Below, in pieces: positions 1-6,649 of a stretch of 7,311 bases of DNA. The notes under the pieces were generated by a model. The model was given only the letters and a program-made list of their open reading frames with translations, made no database searches and had not been told where the DNA came from. Position 1 is the first letter of the stretch. Each line of letters opens with the position of its first letter. Origin of the DNA: Nitrospirota bacterium (GTDB lineage: Bacteria > NPL-UPA2 > JAGMAN01). The position numbers and the translations under genes were made by a program. Location: NCBI GenBank assembly GCA_030605915.1, contig JAUWHM010000142.1:1-7311 (forward strand). The letters run 5' to 3'.

Positions 1-2951
1 AGTAGTTTACAGTAAAGGTCAAATCCCACTTCAACGATATGGCCGTGCTGCTCCAGTCCAAGCAGATTTCCTGCTCCCCGAATCTCCAGGTCACGCATAG
101 CGATACGGAATCCCGACCCGAGGTCGCTGAACTCCTCAATGGTCTTAAGGCGCTTCTGTGCTTCCTCGGCTAAAGCCAGGTATTTGGGGAAGAGAAGATA
201 GGCGAAAGCCAGGTGCTTGAAGCGCCCCACCCTTCCCCTTAGTTGATATAAGTCAGCCAAGCCAAAAGTATCAGCCCGGTTAATAATGATGGTATTTACA
301 TTGGGTATATCTAATCCGGATTCTATGATGGTGGTAGCCAATAAGACATCTATCTTATAGCCTAAGAAATCAGACATCACTTTCTCCAGCTTCTTCTCCG
401 GCATCTGGCCATGGGCAACGGCCACTCTTACCTCGGGAACGAGCCGCCGCAGGCGCTGGGCCACCTCATCAATTCCCTGCACTCGATTGTGGACGAAGAA
501 TATCTGACCACTTCGACTCATCTCCCTCCTGATGGCTTCTGTTACTGTCTCCTCATCATATTCTATGACCATGGTCTGGATGGGGAGTCTATCCTCAGGG
601 GGAGTATTAATGGTGCTCATATCCCTTATTCCGGTTAAGGACATATGGAGAGTGCGGGGGATGGGAGTAGCCGTTAGGGTGAGGACATCAACCAATTTCC
701 TCAGCTTTTTCAATCTCTCCTTATGGACTACCCCGAAGCGCTGTTCCTCATCAATGATGACCAATCCCAGGTCTTTAAAGGCAATGTCCTTCTGTAATAA
801 TCTATGGGTCCCAATGACGATGTCTATGGTGCCTGCTTTCAGTTCATTGATGACTTCCTGCTGCTCAAGACGGGTCCTGAAGCGGCTGAGCATAGACACC
901 TTGATGGGATAGTCGGCCATCCTATCTCTGAAGGTAGTCCAATGCTGCTGGGCGAGCACGGTGGTGGGAACGAGCATCGCCACCTGCTTACTGTCCATTA
1001 CTGCTTTAAAAGCGGCTCGTACGGCCACCTCCGTCTTTCCGTAACCGACATCGCCACAGATGAGCCGGTCCATTGGCCTGGGGGATTCCATATCCTGCTT
1101 TATTTCTTTTATGGTTCGAAACTGGTCAGGAGTCTCCTCGTAGATGAAGCCTGCCTCGAATTCATGCTGCCAGGAAGTATCTGGGGAGAAAGCAAACCCG
1201 CCTGTTGTCTCTCGGGTAGCATGGAGCTCCAAGAGCTCGCTGGCCATGTCCCGGATGGATCTCTTAATCCTCTCCTTGGTGCGAGCCCAGCCGCCGCTTC
1301 CCAATCTGCTGAGACGAGGAGCGTGCCCCTCCACTCCTACATATTTCTGGACGAGGGGAAGCTGTTCCACTGGAACATAGAGTTTATCCTCATTCAGGTA
1401 TTCCAGGACCAGGAAATCTCTCTCCCTCCCATCGGCCTTGAGCCTCTCCACTCCTAAGTATTTCCCAATTCCCTGGTGGAGGTGGACCAGATAGTCGCCT
1501 TCTTTTAGATCGAGGAAGCTGGATACAGGCACTCCCCCTTTGAAGCGGCGCCGAGGACGTCGGAGCCGATAACGACCGAATATTTCCTGATCAGTAATGA
1601 GAGCTAATCTTATTTCCGGAAGGAGGAAACCAGATTGAAGTCTACCTATGGAGGTGAATATTTCTGGACCGGTTTCTATCCCATGTTCCTTTAAAAGCTC
1701 CTTCAGTCTCTTCTCTTCTCCCTCATTGTTACAGATGAGAACTATTCTATAACCATCTTCCTTCCAGGCTCTTATCTTCTCAGTCAGATGTTCAAACTGT
1801 CCCTGATAGCTGTCCAGGGATTGAACCCCTATATGTTCGGTCAGCTTTGGTTTCATCCCAGGAGCACTCTGGGGAAGGACAGATACGTAGATGAGATGTT
1901 TTTTCCGACACTCTTTAAGAATGGTCTGGTAGTCTGCTAATCTGCAGGGTGAGGGGGTATCTTGGACTGATTGGCTGAGGGCGTGACCTGCCATTTCATA
2001 GAGCTTCGCTGGCTCATCCAGAAACACCCGGGCATGAGGAGGAAGATAAGCTAACAGCGTGGTCAAGTCCCTGACCTTATCTTGAATACGCAGGAATTTT
2101 CTTTTTTTGCCCCTCACTCCTTCGCTTCCTTCAGGACAAGCTTTAATCCTCTCTCCAGAGGGGAGAGGGCAGGGTGAGGGGGTATCTTGAAGGACAAGTT
2201 CTCCTCTGGGAGGAATGATAGCCTCATCAACCTTATTTATAGAACGTTGGCTGGTAACTGAGAAGAGGCGCATGGATTCGATTGTATCTGCGAAAAACTC
2301 AATGCGCAGGGGATGTTCATAGGTGAGGGGATAGATATCTAATATTGCCCCTCGGTGGCTGAAATCTCCCTTCTCTTCCACCATGGCTTGGGGCTGGTAA
2401 CCATAGTTGACCAACTTCCTCACTAAATTCTCCATATCCACTGATTGCCCACGACACAGTTTCACCAGAGCGGAACTCAAGGTGCGAGCTGAGACTATCT
2501 TATTAAGAAGAGCTTGAATGGGAGCCACAATCAGAGGTCGATGGCCTTGCCCCGTTAGATGTTTGCCCCGTAAGAGGCCAGATGTCTTACAGAGTTTGCT
2601 ATCTGACGGGGCTTGAACCAGTTTCTCCAAGACCCGGAGTCTCTCAGCCATCACCTCAGCATGTGGGGCTGTATCCTCACCAGGTAGAACCTCCCGGGCT
2701 GGGAAAAGGTATACTTCACCCTGAGAGAAACTCTCCAGGTCCTGATAGAGCTTCTCTGCCACCTCCACACTGGAGGTAATTATTAAGGAAGGGAAGGAGA
2801 ATCTCTCCCGAAGGGAAGCTACTAAATAGGCTTTAGATGAACCCCACAGCCCGCTCAAGGATAATTCCTTGGTTCCCTCTTCAATAGCTCGAGCCACAGA
2901 GTTATAAGGTAAGGATTGTTCCAAGTGAGATAAGAGACTAAATAAAGACAT
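1..2951 (-). CDS. mfd: Transcription-repair coupling factor Mfd (3' end off window)
   Basis: Mfd is an ATP-driven DNA translocase that removes RNA polymerase stalled at lesions and recruits UvrA. About 983 codons are present, open to the left edge; the missing part is the end of the protein (the family is usually about 1150 residues). Visible in order: the UvrB-homology module (about 1-240, with [11 protein letters not shown]), the RNA-polymerase-interaction domain (about 480-575, with [11 protein letters not shown]), Walker [10 protein letters not shown] (633-641, K639), PTTVLAQQH, the helicase box DEEQ (734-737), TATPIPRTL, and motif [10 protein letters not shown] (903-910). The last readable residues, [12 protein letters not shown], match the region just after the translocase. 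The ATG at 2951 is chosen because GGGAG lies 4 bases upstream and because [12 protein letters not shown] aligns in position with Bacillus-type Mfd starts. The frame stays open further upstream, so an ATG at 3074 is possible but lacks a ribosome site. Residues 255-281 and 330-336 are repeat-derived (see the repeat entries). The frame is otherwise intact. Confidence 0.97.
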   Translation of the reverse strand, partial: MSLFSLLSHLEQSLPYNSVARAIEEGTKELSLSGLWGSSKAYLVASLRERFSFPSLIITSSVEVAEKLYQDLESFSQGEVYLFPAREVLPGEDTAPHAEVMAERLRVLEKLVQAPSDSKLCKTSGLLRGKHLTGQGHRPLIVAPIQALLNKIVSARTLSSALVKLCRGQSVDMENLVRKLVNYGYQPQAMVEEKGDFSHRGAILDIYPLTYEHPLRIEFFADTIESMRLFSVTSQRSINKVDEAIIPPRGELVLQDTPSPCPLPSGERIKACPEGSEGVRGKKRKFLRIQDKVRDLTTLLAYLPPHARVFLDEPAKLYEMAGHALSQSVQDTPSPCRLADYQTILKECRKKHLIYVSVLPQSAPGMKPKLTEHIGVQSLDSYQGQFEHLTEKIRAWKEDGYRIVLICNNEGEEKRLKELLKEHGIETGPEIFTSIGRLQSGFLLPEIRLALITDQEIFGRYRLRRPRRRFKGGVPVSSFLDLKEGDYLVHLHQGIGKYLGVERLKADGRERDFLVLEYLNEDKLYVPVEQLPLVQKYVGVEGHAPRLSRLGSGGWARTKERIKRSIRDMASELLELHATRETTGGFAFSPDTSWQHEFEAGFIYEETPDQFRTIKEIKQDMESPRPMDRLICGDVGYGKTEVAVRAAFKAVMDSKQVAMLVPTTVLAQQHWTTFRDRMADYPIKVSMLSRFRTRLEQQEVINELKAGTIDIVIGTHRLLQKDIAFKDLGLVIIDEEQRFGVVHKERLKKLRKLVDVLTLTATPIPRTLHMSLTGIRDMSTINTPPEDRLPIQTMVIEYDEETVTEAIRREMSRSGQIFFVHNRVQGIDEVAQRLRRLVPEVRVAVAHGQMPEKKLEKVMSDFLGYKIDVLLATTIIESGLDIPNVNTIIINRADTFGLADLYQLRGRVGRFKHLAFAYLLFPKYLALAEEAQKRLKTIEEFSDLGSGFRIAMRDLEIRGAGNLLGLEQHGHIVEVGFDLYCKL
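1944..1964. repeat. Second copy of the mfd repeat end (21 bases)
   Basis: These 21 bases are identical to 2169-2189 and in the same orientation, exactly 225 bases (75 codons) away, so both copies encode QDTPSPC, here residues 330-336. The flanking bases differ (no GAGAGGG palindrome follows), so this is either a trimmed second insertion or a small duplication of the element's edge. Confidence 0.8.
2110..2189. repeat. In-frame palindromic element inside mfd
   Basis: Nested inverted repeats lie inside the mfd reading frame. The outer arms CCCCTCAC (2110-2117) and GTGAGGGG (2174-2181) pair perfectly. An inner hairpin has CCTCTC (2148-2153) pairing with GAGAGG (2163-2168), extended inward by CC/GG and one G-T pair around a 3-base loop. 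The element encodes residues 255-281, reading [20 protein letters not shown] and a further SEGVRGK, a low-complexity stretch unlike Mfd. The right end (2169-2189) recurs exactly at 1944-1964. The segment falls in the loop after the UvrB-like domain where Mfd proteins vary, which explains how it can be tolerated. It resembles in style the coding palindromic elements known from Rickettsia, but I do not claim the same family. Confidence 0.75.
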
Positions 2952-2953
2952 AA

Positions 2954-2966
2954 CTCTCCCTACCTT
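2954..2966 (-). promoter_or_regulatory. Ribosome binding site deciding the mfd start
   Basis: Read on the minus strand this is AAGGTAGGGAGAG, ending 2 bases before the ATG at 2951, with GGGAG 4 bases away. It favours the 2951 start over the in-frame ATG at 3074, which has no purine-rich stretch in front of it. Confidence 0.6.
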
Positions 2967-3062
2967 AAGTTTATCCTGAACCTCATGCAAAGTCAAGGTT
3001 ACATTCCGTCCTGGTCTACACTTCTTGACACCTTTCACCGTCGCAAGAGCAACTGGTGAATC

Positions 3063-3091
3063 TTGACAGCACATGTAGAATATGGTATAAA
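3063..3091 (+). promoter_or_regulatory. Near-consensus sigma-70-type promoter, extended -10
   Basis: TTGACA (3063-3068) is followed by a 17-base spacer and TATAAA (3086-3091), preceded by the extended -10 triplet TGG (3083-3085). That is six of six at -35, five of six at -10, and optimal spacing. Transcription would begin near 3098 and run rightward into the methyltransferase, aldolase and dehydrogenase genes, giving a leader of about 400 bases. The promoter lies 112 bases upstream of the mfd start on the opposite strand, so the two transcription units could influence each other. Confidence 0.7.
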
Positions 3092-3130
3092 TCAGGATAA
3101 GGTTAGAGAAAAGATTAAAAAGGAGTTGTA

Positions 3131-3456
3131 CTGCTTCGCTGTATGGAAAAGACACTGCGGGATTATGCTGAAAAGATTGAAAAGGGTGAGGTGGATCCGA
3201 CGGTCTATTATGACCAGAGCAAAAGTGGAGTTGTTTTCAACCCCCAGGATGAAAAGACTCCACTTAATCTGTTAAGTTTTGGCATATATCAATTAGAACA
3301 GGGACCTTTCAGTCAGCAGGCCGGAGGTAGAGAACAGTCAACCTGATATGGTCATCTCAGAAGAAAAATTTGAAAGCATATGCCAGCAAAGCAACCTTTC
3401 CGAGCGAGGGCTACATATATGAACTTTTGATAGCTAAACTGTTACAACACCAGTAA
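3131..3456 (+). pseudogene. Possible decayed gene, unidentified, spread over three frames
   Basis: I do not recognise this. The first piece reads [20 protein letters not shown] onward from the ATG at 3143 and has protein-like codon use to about 3300, ending at 3346. A second frame continues as RPEVENSQPDMVISEEKFES to a stop at 3420-3422. A third reads NLKAYASKATFPSEGYIYEL, continuing LIAKLLQHQ, to a stop at 3454-3456. Read one after another the pieces resemble a single short protein broken by two frameshifts. The first piece has AAAAAGGAG at 3117-3125, too far (17 bases) from its ATG; a CTG at 3131 sits at a good distance but is a rare start. The piece at 3143-3346 could instead be a real 67-residue protein. 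Low certainty. Confidence 0.25.
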
Positions 3457-3506
3457 GAGAGAAAACAGATGAAAATAGTTCCCATTTACCTTTAGGGCTG
3501 ATAAAA

Positions 3507-4619
3507 ATGAGTAAGAGACTTTTTATAGATGCTGTTTGCGGAAAAAAGGTGTTGGAGAAGTTGATTTTTGGAACAGGAACATCAATAGTCTGTCAGGATA
3601 TAATGCGTCAGATTGACGTTTGGTTCCCTGAGGCGCATCTTGACGCCGAGAAAATGGCTCAACTGGCGATGACAGGACATACTCTTTTGGATTTTGATGT
3701 GGTCATGCCGTTGTTTTCGGTTTGCCATGAAGCGGCGGCTATGGGATGTAATGTGAACTGGGGCAGGGTAGACATGATGCCTGAGAGTGGCCGGCCGATA
3801 TTCAAAGACGCCGAAGATATCAGGATACCGGAGAATTTTTTAAAACATCCCGGTTGCGCAGTCCCTGTTGAAGCTATTAAGCTTCTGAAAAAACGACTGG
3901 GCAATGATGCCGCTGTCTGCGGCAAGGTCTTCGGGCCGTGGACTCAGGCCTACCATTATTTTGGAATTGAAAATTTTCTCATGATGACCATTGATGACCC
4001 GGAAAAAACAAAGGAGATTCTGGAAAAACTGCTTGAAGTTACAATTATTTTTGCCGATGCTCAAATAGAAGCAGGCGCTGACTGCCTGCTTCTGGCCGAC
4101 CATGCTACAAGTGATATTTGCAGCCCCCGGGCATATCAGCAGTTCCTTATGCCTGTTCATAAGCGTCTTGCAAAACAGATCAATTGTCCCTTGATCCTGC
4201 ATATATGCGGTAATACCGCAGACAGGATAGAATATATCAGGCAAACAGGGCTTGATTGTTTTCACTGGGATACCAAGACAGGTCCTGCGCATCTTGTCCG
4301 GGAAATGGCCGGACCGGAATTGTCACTTATGGGAGGAATAAGTAATTATATGTTACTTAGCGGTTCTCCCGATGATCTTGTTAAGGCAGCTGCTGAAGCC
4401 GGCAAGTCAGGGATTGATATAATTGGTCCGGAATGTGCCGTGCCGCTTTCAACCCCGCTTGAAAATCTCAAGGCAGTAGCATCATCAGTGAAAGATTGTG
4501 CAGAAGGTTTATCCCACGGCGCTTCACCCCCTATGCTTGTTTGCACAAGCAAACATCGGGGGCAAGCTGGGGATGAAGCGAATCTCGGGGATTCCGCTAG
4601 CCCGCCCCCAACGCTTTAA
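3507..4619 (+). CDS. UroD-fold corrinoid methyltransferase, MtaA/CmuA group
   Basis: The 370-residue cytoplasmic protein has the uroporphyrinogen-decarboxylase TIM-barrel fold. In the MtaA/MtbA/CmuA branch these enzymes bind zinc and move a methyl group from a methylated corrinoid protein to a thiol such as coenzyme M, or to another acceptor. Branch features seen: the N-terminal FGTGTSIVCQDIM and FPEAHLDAEKMAQLA, GKVFGPWTQAYH (139-150), DAQIEAGADCLLLADHATSD (184-203), and the zinc set H232-x-C234 in LHICGNT with C310 in GPECAVPL. Heme-pathway UroD lacks this His-Cys-Cys set, so heme synthesis is unlikely. The acceptor cannot be told from sequence. The start is at the family's normal position, with a modest AGGG 9 bases upstream. 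Conserved sequence ends near residue 333; the last 37 or so residues are encoded by an inverted-repeat element and look added. It leads the cluster, 71 bases before the aldolase gene. No cognate corrinoid protein is in view. Confidence 0.88.
   Translation: MSKRLFIDAVCGKKVLEKLIFGTGTSIVCQDIMRQIDVWFPEAHLDAEKMAQLAMTGHTLLDFDVVMPLFSVCHEAAAMGCNVNWGRVDMMPESGRPIFKDAEDIRIPENFLKHPGCAVPVEAIKLLKKRLGNDAAVCGKVFGPWTQAYHYFGIENFLMMTIDDPEKTKEILEKLLEVTIIFADAQIEAGADCLLLADHATSDICSPRAYQQFLMPVHKRLAKQINCPLILHICGNTADRIEYIRQTGLDCFHWDTKTGPAHLVREMAGPELSLMGGISNYMLLSGSPDDLVKAAAEAGKSGIDIIGPECAVPLSTPLENLKAVASSVKDCAEGLSHGASPPMLVCTSKHRGQAGDEANLGDSASPPPTL
4520..4598. repeat. Inverted-repeat element forming the 3' end of the methyltransferase gene
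   Basis: The arms CGCTTCA (4520-4526) and TGAAGCG (4574-4580) pair perfectly; after one mismatch they continue as CCCC (4528-4531) with GGGG (4569-4572). Nested within is TGTTTGC (4538-4544) pairing with GCAAACA (4549-4555) around a 4-base loop. A second hairpin, AGCGAATC (4577-4584) with GATT-C-CGCT (4590-4598, one bulged C), shares bases with the right outer arm, so the two structures exclude each other. No T-run follows, so this is not a standard intrinsic terminator. It encodes residues from about 338 to 364 of the methyltransferase, a Gly/Ser/Pro-rich tail. It looks like a short mobile palindrome that landed in or over the original stop codon. Confidence 0.65.
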
Positions 4620-4690
4620 TCAGCAGGGGGAAGATACTCAGGCTTTTAAGCCGGAGAGCTTCATATTAAACAGAAAAGGAGAAAAAGAAA

Positions 4691-5491
4691 ATGGTGAAGA
4701 GTTTCAAACAAATCCTTAATGAACAGGAATTGGCTGTCGGCCTTATGAGTCAGCATGTTTGCAGCCCCTGGCTAGCAAAATTATATCATGATGCCGGCGC
4801 TGATTTCTTATATATTGAGAATGAGCATATTTTTTTCAACGGCGCTGATATGGCCAACCTGGTGCTGGCCGCCCGTTCTTATGGTCTGCCGGTAGTGGCC
4901 AAATGTGAATATGTCAATCGCGGTTCGATTGCCAAATTATTGGATGCCGGGGTAATAGGTATTCAGTTACCCATGAGTGAGACCCCGGAACAATTGGCTG
5001 AGGTGGTCAGCTACGTCAAGTTTCCTCCTGTAGGAGTGCGCGCGGCCGCTCCGGGAACGGGAAATACTGATTATGAGCCGGTAAATCTGGCTGAATGGCT
5101 GAAAAACGCCAATGATGAGACAACCGTAATTGCCCATATTGAGAGCCGCAAGGGTTTGGAAAATATTGATAAAATCCTTTCCGTGCCGGGTGTTGATATA
5201 ATGTTTATCGGTATGTTTGATCTGACCGTCAGCCTGGGCCAGCCAGCCAAATATGATCATCCGGATATTATTGCGGCTATGGATAGGTTGGTCAGTTCCG
5301 CAAAGCAGCACAGCAAGATTGCGGGTATGTGGATTCCGTCATATGATAAAGCTGAACCGTGGCTTGAAAAGGGGGTCAGGTTTTTTGAGACCACTGGTGA
5401 TGTGGGTTTTATTGCTGCCGGAGCTGTTGAACTGATGAAAAAATTTCCAGACCACGCCTCGCGCGTCGGCCAGGGGGATGGTCACATATAA
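4691..5491 (+). CDS. HpcH/HpaI-family class II aldolase
   Basis: This 266-residue protein of the phosphoenolpyruvate/pyruvate TIM-barrel superfamily is predicted to cleave a 2-keto-3-deoxy or 4-hydroxy-2-oxo acid reversibly into pyruvate and an aldehyde, using a divalent metal. Relatives act on 2-keto-3-deoxyglucarate, 2-keto-3-deoxyrhamnonate and 2,4-dihydroxyhept-2-enedioate. Visible: ENEH (43-46, H46 the likely catalytic base), LLDAG (83-87), PPVGVR (112-117), HIESRKGLENI (149-159, metal ligand E151), and FIGMFDLTVSLG (172-183, metal ligand D177). Length is normal for the family. Compared with my memory of E. coli HpaI, the D42 position is Glu (E43) and the pyruvate-carboxylate Arg70 position is Lys (K71), so substrate choice may differ. 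The start is firm: AAAAGGAG sits 9 bases before the ATG. It lies 71 bases after the methyltransferase and 52 before the dehydrogenase gene, probably one transcript. The exact substrate is not deducible. Confidence 0.88.
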   Translation: MVKSFKQILNEQELAVGLMSQHVCSPWLAKLYHDAGADFLYIENEHIFFNGADMANLVLAARSYGLPVVAKCEYVNRGSIAKLLDAGVIGIQLPMSETPEQLAEVVSYVKFPPVGVRAAAPGTGNTDYEPVNLAEWLKNANDETTVIAHIESRKGLENIDKILSVPGVDIMFIGMFDLTVSLGQPAKYDHPDIIAAMDRLVSSAKQHSKIAGMWIPSYDKAEPWLEKGVRFFETTGDVGFIAAGAVELMKKFPDHASRVGQGDGHI

Positions 5492-5530
5492 TTCTACCGC
5501 ATTGCCTTTAAGGCTAAGGATGATAAAACG

Positions 5531-5535
5531 AGGAG
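5531..5535 (+). promoter_or_regulatory. Ribosome binding site deciding the dehydrogenase start
   Basis: AGGAG lies 8 bases before the ATG at 5544. The same frame is open back to an ATG at 5478 inside the aldolase gene, but that start lacks a comparable site and would add 22 residues (MVTYNSTALPLRLRMIKRGD...) in front of the Rossmann-like MKIVVTDG that begins family members. Confidence 0.8.
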
Positions 5536-5543
5536 ATACTATA

Positions 5544-6497
5544 ATGAAGATAGTAGTAACAGACGGATATACACTTAATCCCGGAGATTTAACCTGGGAG
5601 GACCTTGAGATACTGGGTGAATGTGATATCTATGAACGGACCACACCTGAAGAGACAATAAACAGGTGTAAAGATGCTGATATTATTGTTACCAATAAGG
5701 TGTTTTTTAATAGAGAGATCATTGATTCGCTGCCCAAGCTCAAATGTATAAGTGTAACAGCTACCGGTTACAATGTCATTGATATTAAAGCAGCCAAAGA
5801 GAAGGGCATTATTGTTACTAACGTTCCGACTTACGGTACACGATCGGTAGCCCAGATAGTTTTTGCCCTGCTGCTTGAATTAGCCCATCATGTGGGGTAT
5901 CACTCTCAGACAGTGCACGAAGGTAAATGGGCGGGTTGTGATAATTTTTGCTATTGGGATAGACCGTTAATTGAACTGGCCGGTTTGAAAATGGGAGTTG
6001 TTGGTTTCGGCCGGATCGGCCGGACCACGGCTGATCTGGCCAGGGCTTTTGGTATGGATGTTATAGCCTATGATCTATATGCTGATAAGATCAGCAGCCC
6101 CAAGACAGAATTTGTCAGCCTCGATGAAATTTTCAAAGACAGTGACGTAATAAGTCTGCACTGCCCGCTTACACCTGAAAATGAAGGTATGATCAATGCT
6201 CAGAACCTTAATCTTATGAAGAAAACCGCATTCCTGATAAATACCAGCCGCGGACAGCTTGTAAACGAACAGGACCTGGCAGATGCCCTGAACACCGGAC
6301 AGATCTCCGGTGCCGGTTTGGATGTCCTTTCAACGGAGCCTCCCAAGCCAGACAACCCGCTTCTTAGCGCGAAAAACTGTTATATTACACCACATATAGC
6401 CTGGGCAACAAAATCGGCCCGGGCGCGTCTTATGAAGACGGCGATTGGGAATATAGAGGCTTTTCTGCGGGGAGCTCCTGAAAATGTTGTCAGTTGA
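5544..6497 (+). CDS. D-2-hydroxyacid dehydrogenase, glycerate dehydrogenase/hydroxypyruvate reductase type
   Basis: This 317-residue NAD-dependent enzyme interconverts a D-2-hydroxyacid and its 2-oxoacid; close family signatures point to hydroxypyruvate/glyoxylate and D-glycerate. The N-terminal part of the catalytic domain (1-100) includes VTATGYNVIDI. The nucleotide-binding domain has GFGRIGR (154-160) and an acidic residue, D177, after the second strand (AYD), which suggests NAD rather than NADP. The catalytic triad is complete: R236 in NTSRGQLV, E265 in STEPP, H284 in TPHIAWATKSARARLM. The phrases FCYWDRPLIELAG and PHIAWAT are typical of the glycerate dehydrogenase branch rather than of lactate or phosphoglycerate dehydrogenases. 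In this cluster it could reduce a small oxoacid made by or after the upstream aldolase step. It starts 52 bases after the aldolase gene and has full family length. Confidence 0.9.
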   Translation: MKIVVTDGYTLNPGDLTWEDLEILGECDIYERTTPEETINRCKDADIIVTNKVFFNREIIDSLPKLKCISVTATGYNVIDIKAAKEKGIIVTNVPTYGTRSVAQIVFALLLELAHHVGYHSQTVHEGKWAGCDNFCYWDRPLIELAGLKMGVVGFGRIGRTTADLARAFGMDVIAYDLYADKISSPKTEFVSLDEIFKDSDVISLHCPLTPENEGMINAQNLNLMKKTAFLINTSRGQLVNEQDLADALNTGQISGAGLDVLSTEPPKPDNPLLSAKNCYITPHIAWATKSARARLMKTAIGNIEAFLRGAPENVVS

Positions 6498-6649
6498 AAG
6501 TTCTTGTCATATCTTCCGTTATAATAAAGCTGTTAGCCAAAAGATAAAATTAGACTTTTGGAAGGTGTAGGAATGTTGTAGAGATAGTGAATGAAGGGTG
6601 AGTTTGGTATACTCCTCCTTGTGGCTCGTGGTAGCCAGGAGCAATTATT
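6498..6649. other. Intergenic gap between dehydrogenase and SDR genes
   Basis: The 152 bases separate two genes on the same strand, a wider gap than the 71 and 52 bases earlier in the cluster. It holds a perfect dyad, CCAAAAG (6537-6543) with CTTTTGG (6555-6561) around 11 bases, without a T-run, so not a terminator; it could be a regulator site. TATAAT occurs at 6520-6525, but the nearest TTGAAA (6494-6499) is 20 bases away, a poor spacing. An extended -10 lies at 6605-6613. Confidence 0.5.
6605..6613 (+). promoter_or_regulatory. Possible extended -10 promoter for the SDR gene
   Basis: TGG followed by TATACT (five of six to the -10 consensus) lies 36 bases before the SDR start. It repeats the TGG-TATA layout of the promoter at 3063-3091. 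The -35 position at 17 bases (TAGTGA) is weak, so the call rests on the extended -10 alone. Confidence 0.35.

Larger units (their letters stand above)
2952..3506. other. Divergent intergenic region between mfd and the methyltransferase
   Basis: This 555-base stretch holds no intact recognisable gene. It contains a strong rightward promoter (3063-3091), then about 400 bases of transcribed leader containing short open frames in all three forward frames that look like gene debris (3131-3456). A tiny ORF at 3469-3495 (MKIVPIYL) stops 11 bases before the methyltransferase ATG. I looked for cobalamin-riboswitch signatures (B12 box, GCCACTG-type core), as would suit a corrinoid enzyme, and found none. 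For mfd the best minus-strand promoter candidate is a weak TTGACT with TAAACT 17 bases on, ending very near its ribosome site; I do not trust it enough to list separately. Confidence 0.6.

Noticed and set aside
804..1457. A 217-codon open frame on the plus strand, and smaller ones at 411-638, 532-912 and 1144-1380.
   Set aside because: They lie antisense to mfd, whose minus-strand frame carries every helicase motif; their translations show no domain.
2102..2108. The run of seven T (seven A in the mfd mRNA) as a programmed frameshift site.
   Set aside because: The frame is intact through it and the phase does not fit a standard slippery heptamer; it is just the edge of the palindromic insert.
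2952..3074. An mfd start at the ATG at 3074, adding 41 residues ([20 protein letters not shown]...).
   Set aside because: The frame is open, but no ribosome site precedes it, the extension resembles nothing in Mfd, and the 2951 start has a good site and the expected N-terminus.
3099..3506. A cobalamin riboswitch ahead of the corrinoid methyltransferase.
   Set aside because: No B12-box or conserved core sequence was found in the leader.
3840..4292. Minus-strand open frames at 3659-3925, 3840-4292, 4346-4552, 4967-5311, 6550-6837 and 7085-7303.
   Set aside because: All are shadows of the plus-strand enzymes with clear motifs; the one at 6550-6837 only covers intergenic DNA and the SDR start in reverse.
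4520..4598. The inverted repeats as an intrinsic terminator of the methyltransferase gene.
   Set aside because: No T-run follows either stem and the structure lies inside the coding frame; the downstream gene is close and lacks its own clear promoter.
4498..4719. A 73-codon plus-strand frame between the methyltransferase and aldolase.
   Set aside because: It overlaps both genes and the inverted-repeat element, has no convincing ribosome site, and shows no family resemblance.
5478..5543. An upstream in-frame start for the dehydrogenase at 5478.
   Set aside because: It overlaps the aldolase gene, lacks a good ribosome site, and adds 22 residues ahead of the normal Rossmann start; AGGAG supports 5544.
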